Below, piece after piece: positions 1 to 10,136 of a DNA stretch of 64,000 bases. Both the position numbers and the translations under genes were made by a program. The DNA is taken from the NCBI GenBank assembly GCA_030429585.1, contig JAUIEU010000001.1, positions 553,994 through 617,993 on the forward strand, given 5' to 3'. The notes under the pieces were generated by a model. The model worked only from the letters and a program-made list of their open reading frames with translations, was not told where the DNA came from and did not search any database. Source of the DNA: a bacterium (GTDB lineage Bacteria > Cyanobacteriota > Vampirovibrionia > Vampirovibrionales > Vampirovibrionaceae). Positions within the stretch are counted from its first letter, which is position 1. Every line of letters starts with the position of its first letter.

Positions 1-763
1 AGGTAGGCGCAATAAACTCGGCGGCCACGCGTGGGTCCAGTAACGTGTCTGTCTCTGGGGCGCTATCTGCCATGCTAAGCACGGGGGCATGGGCGGCAGG
101 CACGTGGCAGGCCTTTACCACCGCATGAGACAGCAAGGCTTCCAGGGCGCCAATGGGGTCGGCACCCCCACCGGCCTTGTAGGCGGCTTCGTCGTCGTCG
201 CTTAATTCTGGCATAAAGGCCGCAATGGCAATGGCCCTTGCCCCATGGGCGATTAATCGCTTGGCGGAAGCGATTAAAACAGGGTGGTTGGCTAATTCAC
301 CAAGCACGTTGCCGCTGGCCATCGGGGTAAACCCAAGCTGGAGTGGTTCATAGGTAGTGTCAATGCCGCTAATGCTAACCCCATGTATGGTTTGGCAGGC
401 GGCAATAGCGTTTAAAGTTAAGGTTCTGGCATCTGATGGAATACCAGCATCGAGTACGACCCCAATAGGCTGATGAGACATGGCCCGTAGGGCCCATTGG
501 CTGGTGAGCATGGCATCTAGGGTGGCACCTTCTGTATAGTACACGTTGCTGGGCAGGTGTTGCAGTACGGCGGCATTGGCCACGTTAGGGTGGGTTACCA
601 GCCGGTCGCAGGTTTTGGCTAGTAAATTCATGGCCATGCTGGCATCGCCGGCAAAGCCACCAATGCTAGCGCCAACACCAGTGGGCACCACCATGCAGGC
701 GGTAAAGGGGGTGTTTAAATCGTGGGGGGCACCAATCACCGGTGCCATAGCAGCCATGGCCAT
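1..763 (-). CDS. DUF3326-like protein (partial, truncated by window start)
   Basis: Open minus-strand frame from ATG at 763 to the window edge, absent from the ORF track because it has no stop in the window. Reads MAMAAMAPVIGAPHDLNTPFTACMVVPTGVGASIGGFAGDASMAMNLLAKTCDRLVTHPNVANAAVLQHLPSNVYYTEG, which resembles the cyanobacterial DUF3326 family. Confidence 0.65.
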   Translation of the reverse strand, partial: MAMAAMAPVIGAPHDLNTPFTACMVVPTGVGASIGGFAGDASMAMNLLAKTCDRLVTHPNVANAAVLQHLPSNVYYTEGATLDAMLTSQWALRAMSHQPIGVVLDAGIPSDARTLTLNAIAACQTIHGVSISGIDTTYEPLQLGFTPMASGNVLGELANHPVLIASAKRLIAHGARAIAIAAFMPELSDDDEAAYKAGGGADPIGALEALLSHAVVKACHVPAAHAPVLSMADSAPETDTLLDPRVAAEFIAPT

Positions 764-780
764 AAGGGGGAACGACTCGG

Positions 781-1392
781 TTATTGGGTGGGGGTGGCCG
801 GTACGGTTTGATCTTCTGGCAAAATGGCCACGTAGGGTAGGTTGCGGTACAGGCCAGCGTAATCTAGGCCGTAGCCCACTAAAAACTCGTTCGCCACTTC
901 AAAGCCGACAAAATCCACCGGGAATTTAGGAATTTCTTCGCTGCGGGCTTCCTTTTTATCCAGCAGTACCGCTAGCCGCAGGGTACGGATTTTGTGTAGT
1001 GATTTTAGGTAGTGCATAAAAAAGTGAAGGGTGAGGCCGGTATCAATAATATCTTCTACAATCAGCACGTTCTTATCGTTTAAATCAGGCAAGGTTAGGT
1101 CTACTGGTTTTACCTCACCAGTGCTTTTGGTACCCGCGCCATAGCTGGCCAGGCGCACAAACTCAATCTGGCAGGGCATATCTAAATGCCGAACCAAATC
1201 GCTAGTAAACATAAACGACCCTTTTAAAATGGAAATAATCACCAAGCGATCCACACCGGCATAGCGCTTGTTAATATCGGCTGCCATGGCCTGTATGCGC
1301 TCTTGTAGCTGGCCTTCCGTAAAATAGGGTTCTAGCGTATCAATATTGTACAGTTTGGCGGGGTCGGTATCGGTAATGGCAGTCATTGTCAT
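781..1392 (-). CDS. hpt: Hypoxanthine phosphoribosyltransferase
   Basis: 203 aa; IISILKGSFMFTSDLVRHL, EFVRLASYGAGTKSTGEV and NVLIVEDIIDTGLTL (PRPP-binding motif). Confidence 0.93.
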   Translation of the reverse strand: MTMTAITDTDPAKLYNIDTLEPYFTEGQLQERIQAMAADINKRYAGVDRLVIISILKGSFMFTSDLVRHLDMPCQIEFVRLASYGAGTKSTGEVKPVDLTLPDLNDKNVLIVEDIIDTGLTLHFFMHYLKSLHKIRTLRLAVLLDKKEARSEEIPKFPVDFVGFEVANEFLVGYGLDYAGLYRNLPYVAILPEDQTVPATPTQ

Positions 1393-1454
1393 TGGGTGGG
1401 TTCCTACATTTTAGAAGGGGATAAAAAAGAGAAGGTTGATGAGGGCAGGCAGGC

Positions 1455-3398
1455 CTACGGGTTGGCGGGCGGGTTAGGGATTTCGTGGGCTTCTAAGGTG
1501 CGCCAGGTTAGCCGGTGGGTGGGGCGTTTTTCAATGCGGAATAATTCGCTAAAGCCAATGCCAACCGCCCATAACACATCGCTACCGGTGGTTAGTAGCG
1601 GTATGGTGCCACGGCGTTCTTGGGGTAGGCCGCGGTTAATAAAGTAATTTTTTAGGCGCATGGCGTTCATCATGCCTAAGGGGTGGATACGGTCGCCGCT
1701 GCGGCGGGTACGAATACTCAGGGTATCGTTGATGAGCAGCTTAAGGTTGGCGTAAATGGTGGTTTCCGTTGGGTTGGGTAAGGGCTCCGGGATAACTTCA
1801 TCGGGCCCAAGTCGGGTAATTTCCAGTTCAGCCCCATAATCGGGTAGGGCAATATACTGGGTACGAGACTGATGCAGTGCGGGGGTGGCAATTAGCTTGC
1901 CCGGCGAATCCGTGTCGGACGCGTCGTCGTCGGCCTCTTTATCCGTATTATCGTCGTCATCGCTATCGTCGTCAGTGGGCGCTTCTTCTGTGTTGTCGCT
2001 ATTGTCAGCTAGCTCTGGGTCGATATCATCGCCGTCGTCATCGTCGTTTAAATCGCCAAGGTCGTCTAAGTCCAGTTCGCCATCGGTATCAACGTCTAGG
2101 TCGGTGTTGGTGGCATCACTGTCGTCGTCATCATCAGTATCACTAACCAGGGATTCGTTGCGGATGGCGTCGGTATCGGTTTTATCGTCGTCATCACTGG
2201 CGGCGGCGGGGCCTACCCCTGCCCAGGTGGGGAATAACTGAGGCAGCCGAAAGGCGACGGGTGCGGGTTGGTTGTCCGTGGTTTCGGTTGCATTGCCAGC
2301 GCTGTCCATGTGGGCCTCATTGGCCACCACGCGCAAGGTGTGCTGGTTAATGGCTAAATGCCAATGGCTATCCGCCGATCCATCTGGGGATTCAATGGAC
2401 AGGCGTTGGGCGGTGGCCTGGGTGGGGTCGCTTCCTTCAACAAAGGCCAGCACTCGGTCGATGGCATCGTAGTTAATGGGCAATTGGTAGTGCTGTAAAA
2501 ACCGAATAAGCAGGGTTTTTTTAAGGGGTTTGGCCAATTGGTTTAGGGTAATTAGGTTGAGTTGTTGGCCATCAAACAGCCCGTGCCAGTAGGGGGTAAT
2601 CAGGGCTTCCAGCATGTCTTGCTCTTCGCTGGCTAAGGTGGCTAAGCGGCTTAAGGCCTGGCGCGTGTTGGGAAAACTTTTTTCCAGGTAAGGGATAACT
2701 TCTTTGCGGAGGGCATTGCGAATGTGGCGGGTATCGTTGTTGGTTTCGTCGTCATGCCAGCGTAGTTGGTTGCTTTCGGCATAGGCCAGCAGTTCATCCT
2801 TAGTAAGGCTTAACCAAGGGCGAAGCACAGGGACCTGGCTGTCATCTAGCAGGCGCTGGGCAGGGATACCGCTCAGCCCTTGCACACCCGTACCGCGTAG
2901 TACCCGCATCAGCAGGGTTTCAATTTGGTCGTCTCCATGGTGGGCGGTGAGTATGGCGTGGGCGTCCATATGGTTTGCAATGGCTTCTAGGGCGCTATAA
3001 CGGGCTTGCCGGGCCACTGTTTCTGTTTTAGCCAAGGTGCGGGGCACCAGTGATGTCATTACCGGGACCTGCCACTGTTGGCATTGTTGCCAAATAGGGT
3101 CTAACTCGGGCAAGGGGGCAGGGCGCCAGCCGTGGTCGATACCGGCGGCAAACACATGCAGGTTGGGGTGGTTTTTCCGCAGTTTTTGGGTGGCGAATAA
3201 CAGGGCCATGCTGTCAATACCGCCACTAACGGCCACCAATACCCGTGCCGGGCGCGCACTGTGGAGTAATCCAGCGTTACCAAGGGCCTGTTCTATTGCG
3301 GCGGAAGGGCTAACCGACGGGCTAGGAGCCGTGACAGCACGGCCTGCTGTTTTCTTAGTGGCTTTGGCTTTGGTGGTTTTTGGCTTGGCGGGCGGCAT
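1455..3398 (-). CDS. tilS: tRNA(Ile)-lysidine synthase with a long acidic insertion
   Basis: PP-loop VAVSGGIDSMALL, TAHHGDDQIETLLMRVLRGTG; TilS_C-like region RTRRSGDRIHPLGMMNAMRLKNYFINRGLP; adjacent to hpt. Confidence 0.93.
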   Translation of the reverse strand: MPPAKPKTTKAKATKKTAGRAVTAPSPSVSPSAAIEQALGNAGLLHSARPARVLVAVSGGIDSMALLFATQKLRKNHPNLHVFAAGIDHGWRPAPLPELDPIWQQCQQWQVPVMTSLVPRTLAKTETVARQARYSALEAIANHMDAHAILTAHHGDDQIETLLMRVLRGTGVQGLSGIPAQRLLDDSQVPVLRPWLSLTKDELLAYAESNQLRWHDDETNNDTRHIRNALRKEVIPYLEKSFPNTRQALSRLATLASEEQDMLEALITPYWHGLFDGQQLNLITLNQLAKPLKKTLLIRFLQHYQLPINYDAIDRVLAFVEGSDPTQATAQRLSIESPDGSADSHWHLAINQHTLRVVANEAHMDSAGNATETTDNQPAPVAFRLPQLFPTWAGVGPAAASDDDDKTDTDAIRNESLVSDTDDDDDSDATNTDLDVDTDGELDLDDLGDLNDDDDGDDIDPELADNSDNTEEAPTDDDSDDDDNTDKEADDDASDTDSPGKLIATPALHQSRTQYIALPDYGAELEITRLGPDEVIPEPLPNPTETTIYANLKLLINDTLSIRTRRSGDRIHPLGMMNAMRLKNYFINRGLPQERRGTIPLLTTGSDVLWAVGIGFSELFRIEKRPTHRLTWRTLEAHEIPNPPANP

Positions 3399-3630
3399 GT
3401 ATACGGTGGCTTTCGCTAAAACAAGGGTGTTTATTATTGTAGCCCAAACAGACGGCGGGATAACGACAAACCCGTCATGGGAACCTCACCCCCAGACGGC
3501 GTCTATAGCTGTGCTGGGTAACGTAACAGAATGTTTCATAGGCCGTTGTGCCAGTGATACAATGCCAGCGGTCTATAACACTATTTTTTATCGTCTCCGT
3601 TCTACTGTTTTAAATAAGGTGCTTTGCCCT

Positions 3631-4866
3631 ATGTTCTCTTTTTTAACCCGTCATGGAATCGCCCTGGTGGCCCTATTAGTAGCCATAGGTGCATGGGCGG
3701 TATCGCCAACCACTACCCCTGTATCGGCCTTGTTAAACGGAACGCCGGGCCCCAGTAACCCGGCACAGGTGCAGCTGGCGGCCAATGCACCGCGGCCAGG
3801 CTTGGCTCAGCTATTTGGTAATAACCCCACCATTATTGCGGATGTGGCGGAAAAAGTGGCCAACGGGGTGGTGAATATTGATGTGTCTCGCACGGAGCGG
3901 GTGCAATCGTACCTGCCGGGTATGTCGCCCTTTAGTGATGAGATGTTTAAGCGGTTTTTCGGCTTTGGAGGCCCCAATAGCCCTGGCCAGGGCGAGCGTG
4001 TGGTTACGGGTAATGGTAGTGGCGCCATTATTGATGCCGCCGGTTATATTATGACCAATAACCACGTGGTGCATGGCGCTGATGAAGTGCAAGTAACCCT
4101 GAATGACGGGCGCAAGTATCCCGCCAAAGTGATTGGTACCGACCCCTACACCGACTTGGCGGTGGTGAAAATCGATGCGCCCAATCTTCAGACGGTGCCC
4201 TTTGGCGATAGCGATGTGCTGCGCCCTGGCGAATTTGTGTTGGCCATTGGCAGCCCCCTAGGCTTTGACCATACTGTGACCCTGGGCATTGTGAGTGCCA
4301 GTTCGCGCCGGGTGCCGGATATTAATATGAATATGGAGTTTATCCAGACGGATGCGGCCATTAACCCAGGCAATAGCGGTGGGCCGCTAGTAAACCTGAA
4401 TGGCCAAATTGTGGGCATTAACACCGCCATTAGTGGCCGTGCCCAAAATATTGGGTTTGCCATACCCGCCAACGTGGTTAAAACCGTCAGCGAATCCCTG
4501 ATTGAAAAAGGCACCATTCAGCGCCCCTATATTGGTATTGCCATGACGCCTTTAAACCCAGAACTAGCCAAATCCATGGGCTTAAACGAGCGTACAGAAG
4601 GCATTGTGGTGGCCCAAGTTATCCCAGACAGCCCGGCCGACCGTGCAGGGTTTGTGTTGGGTGATGTGATTCAGCGGATGAATGGCGACAAAGTTAATAA
4701 TGCCAAGGATGTGCAAAAGCAGATTCAATCCATGGTGATTGGAGCCGAGGTTAATTTCCAAATCCTGAGAGATAACCGACTGCTGGCCTTAAGCTTAAAA
4801 AGCGAAGAGCTGCCTAAGCAACCTGCCGGGGGGCCTCGCTCTTTGCCGCACCCTCGCCACCGGTAG
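3631..4866 (+). CDS. HtrA/DegP-family serine protease with PDZ domain
   Basis: Start set at ATG 3631 (MFSFLTRHGIALVALL signal/anchor). Triad motifs NNHVVHGADEV, DLAVVKID, NPGNSGGPLV; C-terminal PDZ-like region. Confidence 0.93.
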   Translation: MFSFLTRHGIALVALLVAIGAWAVSPTTTPVSALLNGTPGPSNPAQVQLAANAPRPGLAQLFGNNPTIIADVAEKVANGVVNIDVSRTERVQSYLPGMSPFSDEMFKRFFGFGGPNSPGQGERVVTGNGSGAIIDAAGYIMTNNHVVHGADEVQVTLNDGRKYPAKVIGTDPYTDLAVVKIDAPNLQTVPFGDSDVLRPGEFVLAIGSPLGFDHTVTLGIVSASSRRVPDINMNMEFIQTDAAINPGNSGGPLVNLNGQIVGINTAISGRAQNIGFAIPANVVKTVSESLIEKGTIQRPYIGIAMTPLNPELAKSMGLNERTEGIVVAQVIPDSPADRAGFVLGDVIQRMNGDKVNNAKDVQKQIQSMVIGAEVNFQILRDNRLLALSLKSEELPKQPAGGPRSLPHPRHR

Positions 4867-5003
4867 TGTCGTGCTTTTTTGTAACAGCCGGGCGGCACCA
4901 CTGCACTTGTGTGTGTCGCCCACGGTTGGCTTTGCTACACTTTTTTCCTGTTTTCGCTACACTAGTGCTGTCTTTACCCCACTATTATTAAAGGATTGTG
5001 ATT

Positions 5004-5339
5004 ATGACCACTGCCACCACCGATGCCATCCGCGAAGAAATTCAGCGCGAAGTAAGTGAACATAAAATTTTGGTGTACTCCAAGGGCACCAAAGATGAGC
5101 CTCGTTGTGGTTTTTCCATGGCCACCAAAGCCTTTTTTGAAAAATTTGGCTATCCCTTTGAATTTATCGACGTGTTGGAAAACCATGATAAACGCCAAGT
5201 ACTTAGCGAAATGACGGAATGGCCCACCTTGCCAAAAGTATTTATTGGCGGCGAATTTTACGGCGATGGCGATATTTTAATGCCCATGGCCGACAAGGGC
5301 GAACTACAAGCCCTGCTTAAAAAAACCTTTGGCGAATAA
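5004..5339 (+). CDS. Monothiol glutaredoxin (Grx4 family)
   Basis: KGTKDEPRCGFS (CGFS active site), EWPTLPKVFIGGEFYGDGDI. Confidence 0.95.
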   Translation: MTTATTDAIREEIQREVSEHKILVYSKGTKDEPRCGFSMATKAFFEKFGYPFEFIDVLENHDKRQVLSEMTEWPTLPKVFIGGEFYGDGDILMPMADKGELQALLKKTFGE

Positions 5340-5492
5340 ATCTTTCCGCATCCAGCACTTTAACTTGAATTTTCGTCGTTAAATCTGTACTCACGCAGTC
5401 ACGTATTGTTATACGCTCCTTTGCTCCGTTCAGATTTGCCTTGAAACGTCGGCGTTCTAGCACAGGATGCAAAAAGATTCTGGAAACCGCTT

Positions 5493-7235
5493 ATGATGAA
5501 TTTGTCTTCAACACAGCGTCTCGATTTGTATCGAGCCGGGGAAGTGGCGCTGGTTTACCCGAATGCGCTCTACCAGTTGTGGCAGATCACAGGCCCAGAT
5601 GCGGCCTCTTTTCTGCAAAACCGCACCAGTAACGATGTGGCTTTATTGGAAGACGGCTGTGGCCATTTAAACGCTGTATTAGATAAAAAGGCCAAGTTAG
5701 AAGGCCTGTTGCTGTTGGGCAAGGCCCCGCAGCAAACGGATGGGTTTTGGGCAATGGTGGATAATACCATTGCAGAGAGTACCCACACCGCCCTGTTTCA
5801 ATTTAAGTTAATGAACGATTTTTCCGTCGATGTCGTGTCTCGCCAACAATGTGTTGGACTCCATGGGCCCCAGGCCTTAGCATTGCTAGCGACTGCCATG
5901 GGTGTGGCCCAAACCACCCTAACCACGGAACCTTATGGCCTACTGGCTTTATCTACCCAACTGTTTGGCGATGTACTTATTTGGGCCCAACCGCTTACGG
6001 GCCAACCTGGCGTGTGGGTATGGGGCCAACACGAGGCGATAACGGCCTTGCAAGGTGTGCTAATGGATAGCGACGAAGTGGCCACGGTGGATACAAAGCA
6101 GATGTCCGTGTTGGCGCTGGAGGCTGGCTTACCCCTGGTGGGCGACGATGTGGGCTTGGGCCGATTATTGCCAGAAACCGGCCTGGAGCAAGTGGCTGCC
6201 AGCACCACCAAAGGTTGCTACCTAGGGCAGGAAACCATTGCTCGTGTGGCGACCTATGGGGCTGTACAGCAGGCGCTAGTGTTACTTGCTGCCCCAACGC
6301 TGCCTAGCCACACCACGCCTGCGGATTGCGCTGGCCAACCTATCCACGCCACCGGTGTGGATAAACCTGTGGGGATGGCTAATCGCTGGGTGTTTTCGCC
6401 AGTGTTGGGCCAATGGTGTATTTCCGCCTACATGGATAAAGATAGCCGATTGCCGGGTAAGGTAATAGACGTTACCGTCGGTGATGGTGCAGTATTTTCC
6501 GTTACAGTGCACCTGTTGCCGCTGGTCCAGCCGCCATCGGTGGAAGATATGCTTCATGATGGGTTGCGGGCCTATGCCAACAATAATGATGCTGAGGCCC
6601 TGACCTTGTTGCGCCAGGCTTTAGGCTTAGCCCCGAAACACCCAGATGTATTGGAAGCTTTGGGCGCGGTGCTTAGCCGCCAAGGCCAATACGCTGAGGC
6701 CATTACCTTAATGGAATCGCTTATAAATATTGAACCTGACCGTGTGATGGCTTATACCAATTTATCCGTATGCCATATGGAGCTGGGGGATAAAGAGGCG
6801 GCAGAAGACGCCAAGGCCCAGGCCACGGTGGTGGCTATGCGGGCCCAAATGCAAAAAGGCATGCAACAAAAGGCCAATGCGGCCGAAGAAGCCGCCAAGC
6901 AGGAAGCCCAACGCAAGCAGCTAGAAGACCGGGTGCAGATGTTCCACGACGCCTTGGCCCACAGCCCCGACGATGCGTTGGGTAACTTTGGGTTAGGCAG
7001 CACCTTGCTAGAGCTAGGCCGTTACACAGAGGCTGCTGACGCGTTAAAAAAGACGGTGGACTTGCCGACAAGCCAATCGGCGGCGTACTTAAAGTTAGGC
7101 CAAGCCTATGAAGGGGCCCAACAACTGGAAGCGGCAAAAGCTATTTATGATGCTGGTATTCAGGTTGCCTCGCGTCGGCGGGATTTACAACCCTTAAAAG
7201 AGCTGGAACAACGGCGCCAGCAATTGGCCAACTAA
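5493..7235 (+). CDS. YgfZ/GcvT-like folate-binding protein fused to C-terminal TPR repeats
   Basis: KGCYLGQETIARVATYG (YgfZ KGCYxGQE signature), followed by TPR-like repeats (ALTLLRQALGLAPKHPDVLEALGAVLSRQGQYAEAI...). Confidence 0.88.
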   Translation: MMNLSSTQRLDLYRAGEVALVYPNALYQLWQITGPDAASFLQNRTSNDVALLEDGCGHLNAVLDKKAKLEGLLLLGKAPQQTDGFWAMVDNTIAESTHTALFQFKLMNDFSVDVVSRQQCVGLHGPQALALLATAMGVAQTTLTTEPYGLLALSTQLFGDVLIWAQPLTGQPGVWVWGQHEAITALQGVLMDSDEVATVDTKQMSVLALEAGLPLVGDDVGLGRLLPETGLEQVAASTTKGCYLGQETIARVATYGAVQQALVLLAAPTLPSHTTPADCAGQPIHATGVDKPVGMANRWVFSPVLGQWCISAYMDKDSRLPGKVIDVTVGDGAVFSVTVHLLPLVQPPSVEDMLHDGLRAYANNNDAEALTLLRQALGLAPKHPDVLEALGAVLSRQGQYAEAITLMESLINIEPDRVMAYTNLSVCHMELGDKEAAEDAKAQATVVAMRAQMQKGMQQKANAAEEAAKQEAQRKQLEDRVQMFHDALAHSPDDALGNFGLGSTLLELGRYTEAADALKKTVDLPTSQSAAYLKLGQAYEGAQQLEAAKAIYDAGIQVASRRRDLQPLKELEQRRQQLAN

Positions 7236-7245
7236 GCGCCTGCAA

Positions 7246-8415
7246 CTAGGCACCTGCACCTAGGCGATACTTTAACCACTCGCCAAAAACAAAAGGTTTG
7301 GCAGGGTGGGTATGGCGGTTAGGCCACTGGCTTAGCAAAGAGTTGACCGCATTATCCCAGCTGTAGTGGTTGGCAATGGCCAGGCATTCTGCCGGGGTTA
7401 GCTGTTGTTGGCCACGGGCTTGTAACATGGCCACTGCCCGCTGCTGAAAATCATCATCATCCTGGGCAAGTTGGCCAACAGTACCGGCATTGGCCAGCAC
7501 ATCGTGGGGGCCGGTTACATCAAAGGCCAGCACCGGGGTGCCGCAAGCCAAGGCCTCTAACATTACCAGGCCAAAGGTATCCGTTTTGCTAGGGAATACC
7601 ATTAAATCGGCGGCGCCGTAGTACTGCCGTAAGGCATCGCCTTGTTGCAGGCCCGCAAATACCACGTTGGGGTGTTTTTCTTTTAATTCATCCAGGTAGG
7701 GGCCGGTGCCCACCACAATTTTAGTGCCGGGTATTTCCAGCGCCATAAAGGCATCCAGGTTTTTTTCTTGGCTAACACGGCCCACATACACGCTGTAGGG
7801 CTTAGGTAATTCGGCATTGGGCAGATAGGTGGTGGCGAAGGCGGCCCGTTCATCATCGGTTAGGGGGTAAAACTGGTGGGTATCCACCCCACGATTCCAG
7901 TGCATCAGGTGCTTAAACCCAAACCCCTCTAAGTGTTGGTGCAGGCTTTCTGTGGCCACTAGGGTGCCACTCGCAGGCCGGTGGAACCATCGCAAATACC
8001 GGTAGCCCATGGGCCGGGGCGGAAAACCCACGTGGGTGACAAAATACTCGGCCCATTTGGTGGTAAACCCGGTTAAAAACGGAATCCCTTCCATCACGCA
8101 GTGGTGGCGAGCTGCTAAGCCCAGGGGGCCTTCCGTCATAATTAAAATGCGGTCGGGGTTTAGCTCTGTAATGCGTTGGCCTGCCCCGCCGGGGATGGCT
8201 AAATGCAGGTTGGGGTAAAAGGTGGGTACGGTCCAGTATTGCTCTGGGGTTATTAAACTAACCTGGTAGCCGCGTTCTTCTAACTGTTGGGCCAGGTTGC
8301 GAATAGTGGTAACCACCCCGTTTACCTGGGGGGCCCAGGCATCGGTTACAATCAGCAAATGCTCGCCAGCGGTGGGGCTAGCGGCATTGTTGTGGGGTGT
8401 GGTGGATGGAGACAC
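7246..8415 (-). CDS. Family 4 glycosyltransferase (mannosyltransferase-like)
   Basis: LIVTDAWAPQVNGVVTTIRNL, YVGRVSQEKNLDAFM, FPSKTDTFGLVMLEALACGTPVLAFDVTGP. Confidence 0.9.
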   Translation of the reverse strand: MSPSTTPHNNAASPTAGEHLLIVTDAWAPQVNGVVTTIRNLAQQLEERGYQVSLITPEQYWTVPTFYPNLHLAIPGGAGQRITELNPDRILIMTEGPLGLAARHHCVMEGIPFLTGFTTKWAEYFVTHVGFPPRPMGYRYLRWFHRPASGTLVATESLHQHLEGFGFKHLMHWNRGVDTHQFYPLTDDERAAFATTYLPNAELPKPYSVYVGRVSQEKNLDAFMALEIPGTKIVVGTGPYLDELKEKHPNVVFAGLQQGDALRQYYGAADLMVFPSKTDTFGLVMLEALACGTPVLAFDVTGPHDVLANAGTVGQLAQDDDDFQQRAVAMLQARGQQQLTPAECLAIANHYSWDNAVNSLLSQWPNRHTHPAKPFVFGEWLKYRLGAGA

Positions 8416-8572
8416 AGGGAATGCTATAGGGAGTGTAGAGGCAACACTGTTATTATAGGGGCGATATAACTGTATGGCGACTGTTTACCTGATGGGTTGC
8501 CACAAGGGTTTACAGAAATGTGCTGCCCGTGTCGATACGAGTGGTAACCATTTGGATACGTGAGGCCTGTTT

Positions 8573-9625
8573 GTGACATTGTTACCCCCATACCCCCGAG
8601 CGATTGCTGCAACAGCCAGCCTGTGTGCGGCGGTGTTGCTGTGGGGGCTAGGCAGCACGGTGCCAGGGCTGGCAGGTTACCCTACCCCGCCGCCACAACA
8701 AAATGTGTACGAGCGCACCGCCCACCGAGGCATTTGGGATTATAACTTTACCGATGCTAAAAGCGGCTTGTTTTGGACGATCCCAGATAGTAAAGACAGT
8801 ACGGGCAAGGCCGGCACGGATAAGTACCCGCCGGACTACCCTCGCATCCATTACCCAACCGAAATGTTTGTATGGGCGACCTTTGAAGAAGTAGAGCAAC
8901 TAGAGCAACGCGTCATTTTATCCGCTAAAAACGACCCTACACGAGTACCAATTAGTATTACCACCCCTATCACAGATATGTATGGGCGCCACATTCCGGT
9001 GGGGGTGTATGCGGTGGCGCTTCGTCAGGCGAACCCGAACCCACCCAGCACTATTGCAGAATTAAACCAAGGCAGTACCAGTGCGGCCATGCCCCCCCGT
9101 TACCATGCCGGTATGTACGATGATCCGTCGCCCTCGCCGCCAGCGGTGGTGCAAGGCCAAGCATCAGCCAACCAGGTTTTTACCACAACGCGGGTGGTGT
9201 ACCCACAGCATGATATAACCCGTCAGACCCAGCAGAACCCTTTCTTCCTCCATAACCCGCGGCTAGATGCTGGGGGTGGCCCTGCGGGTACCGGCGGGTA
9301 CCAAGGGCAAAACGCGGCTGGGGTTACTCGTAAAGGTAAGGTTATCCCCCTGCAGGGCAACTATTTGGTTATTAAACGCCAAGGCGTGGTAAAAGGGGTG
9401 TTGCCGGTGGATTCTGTGCAGCGGTACCAACCGCAAAAAGGCCAAAAAAAGTCGAAGATGGCCTTTGCCGCCATGTCTCATAACGGGCAGCCCGGTACCC
9501 GTGTGGCCCTGTTTTATAAATCCAAGGTGTACCAGGCCACACCGTCTCAACAACAATTGCCTGTGGACTACCCAACGCGCATCATCAATAACGACACGGA
9601 TAGTATCAATCATCAATGGCCTTGA
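8573..9625 (+). CDS. Hypothetical exported protein
   Basis: 350-aa ORF from GTG 8573 with a hydrophobic N-terminus (AIAATASLCAAVLLWGLG); no recognised domain. Confidence 0.7.
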   Translation: MTLLPPYPRAIAATASLCAAVLLWGLGSTVPGLAGYPTPPPQQNVYERTAHRGIWDYNFTDAKSGLFWTIPDSKDSTGKAGTDKYPPDYPRIHYPTEMFVWATFEEVEQLEQRVILSAKNDPTRVPISITTPITDMYGRHIPVGVYAVALRQANPNPPSTIAELNQGSTSAAMPPRYHAGMYDDPSPSPPAVVQGQASANQVFTTTRVVYPQHDITRQTQQNPFFLHNPRLDAGGGPAGTGGYQGQNAAGVTRKGKVIPLQGNYLVIKRQGVVKGVLPVDSVQRYQPQKGQKKSKMAFAAMSHNGQPGTRVALFYKSKVYQATPSQQQLPVDYPTRIINNDTDSINHQWP

Positions 9626-9719
9626 TGATTGTAGGGGATGCGGACAGCCTAAACATAGGCTATACTAGTGTTACAACAACTAAACGTCTGCCAGAGAGAC
9701 AGCATTCGCTTTATTTATT

Positions 9720-10136
9720 ATGATTTTAGAAGCCTTTAGCCAGCATTTAAAAACCAAAATTGCCCCCATGACAGATGCGCATGTGGCCGCCTTGTTGGCG
9801 AGTAATCGTGGCCAGGTGCAGGCGCGCCCCCGCCGCGGGCTTGGGAGCCATGTATCCAGCCACCATAGCCGGGCAGTATTAAGGGATTGGTTAATCACCA
9901 TGCTGCAAACCCCAGCAGAAAACCTGGTTGCAGATATCCCCCTCCACGAGCGTAATGTGATGAATGTGATTCAGGCAGAACTAATGCTGGTGTATTGGCA
10001 GGGCGATGCGTCCATTGAGCCTGCTTCGGCGAGTGGGTCTCGGTTATTACGAACCCTGGAAGATTACTGCGATAGCTATGACCATTGGCAGTTTGGTCGC
10101 TTTCTTCACCAAGTCAACGCCTCCGATTTTAGCTAA
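9720..10136 (+). CDS. Hypothetical protein
   Basis: 138-aa ORF from ATG 9720, convergent with crcB; no recognised domain. Confidence 0.65.
   Translation: MILEAFSQHLKTKIAPMTDAHVAALLASNRGQVQARPRRGLGSHVSSHHSRAVLRDWLITMLQTPAENLVADIPLHERNVMNVIQAELMLVYWQGDASIEPASASGSRLLRTLEDYCDSYDHWQFGRFLHQVNASDFS

Noticed and set aside
1885-2241. + strand Ser-rich ORF (and 1877-2146)
   Set aside because: Antisense mirror of the GAC/GAT-rich acidic tract of tilS; composition is explained by the repeat.
3037-3630. N-terminal extension of the HtrA ORF
   Set aside because: Overlaps tilS antisense; a signal-peptide-like start at 3631 fits better.
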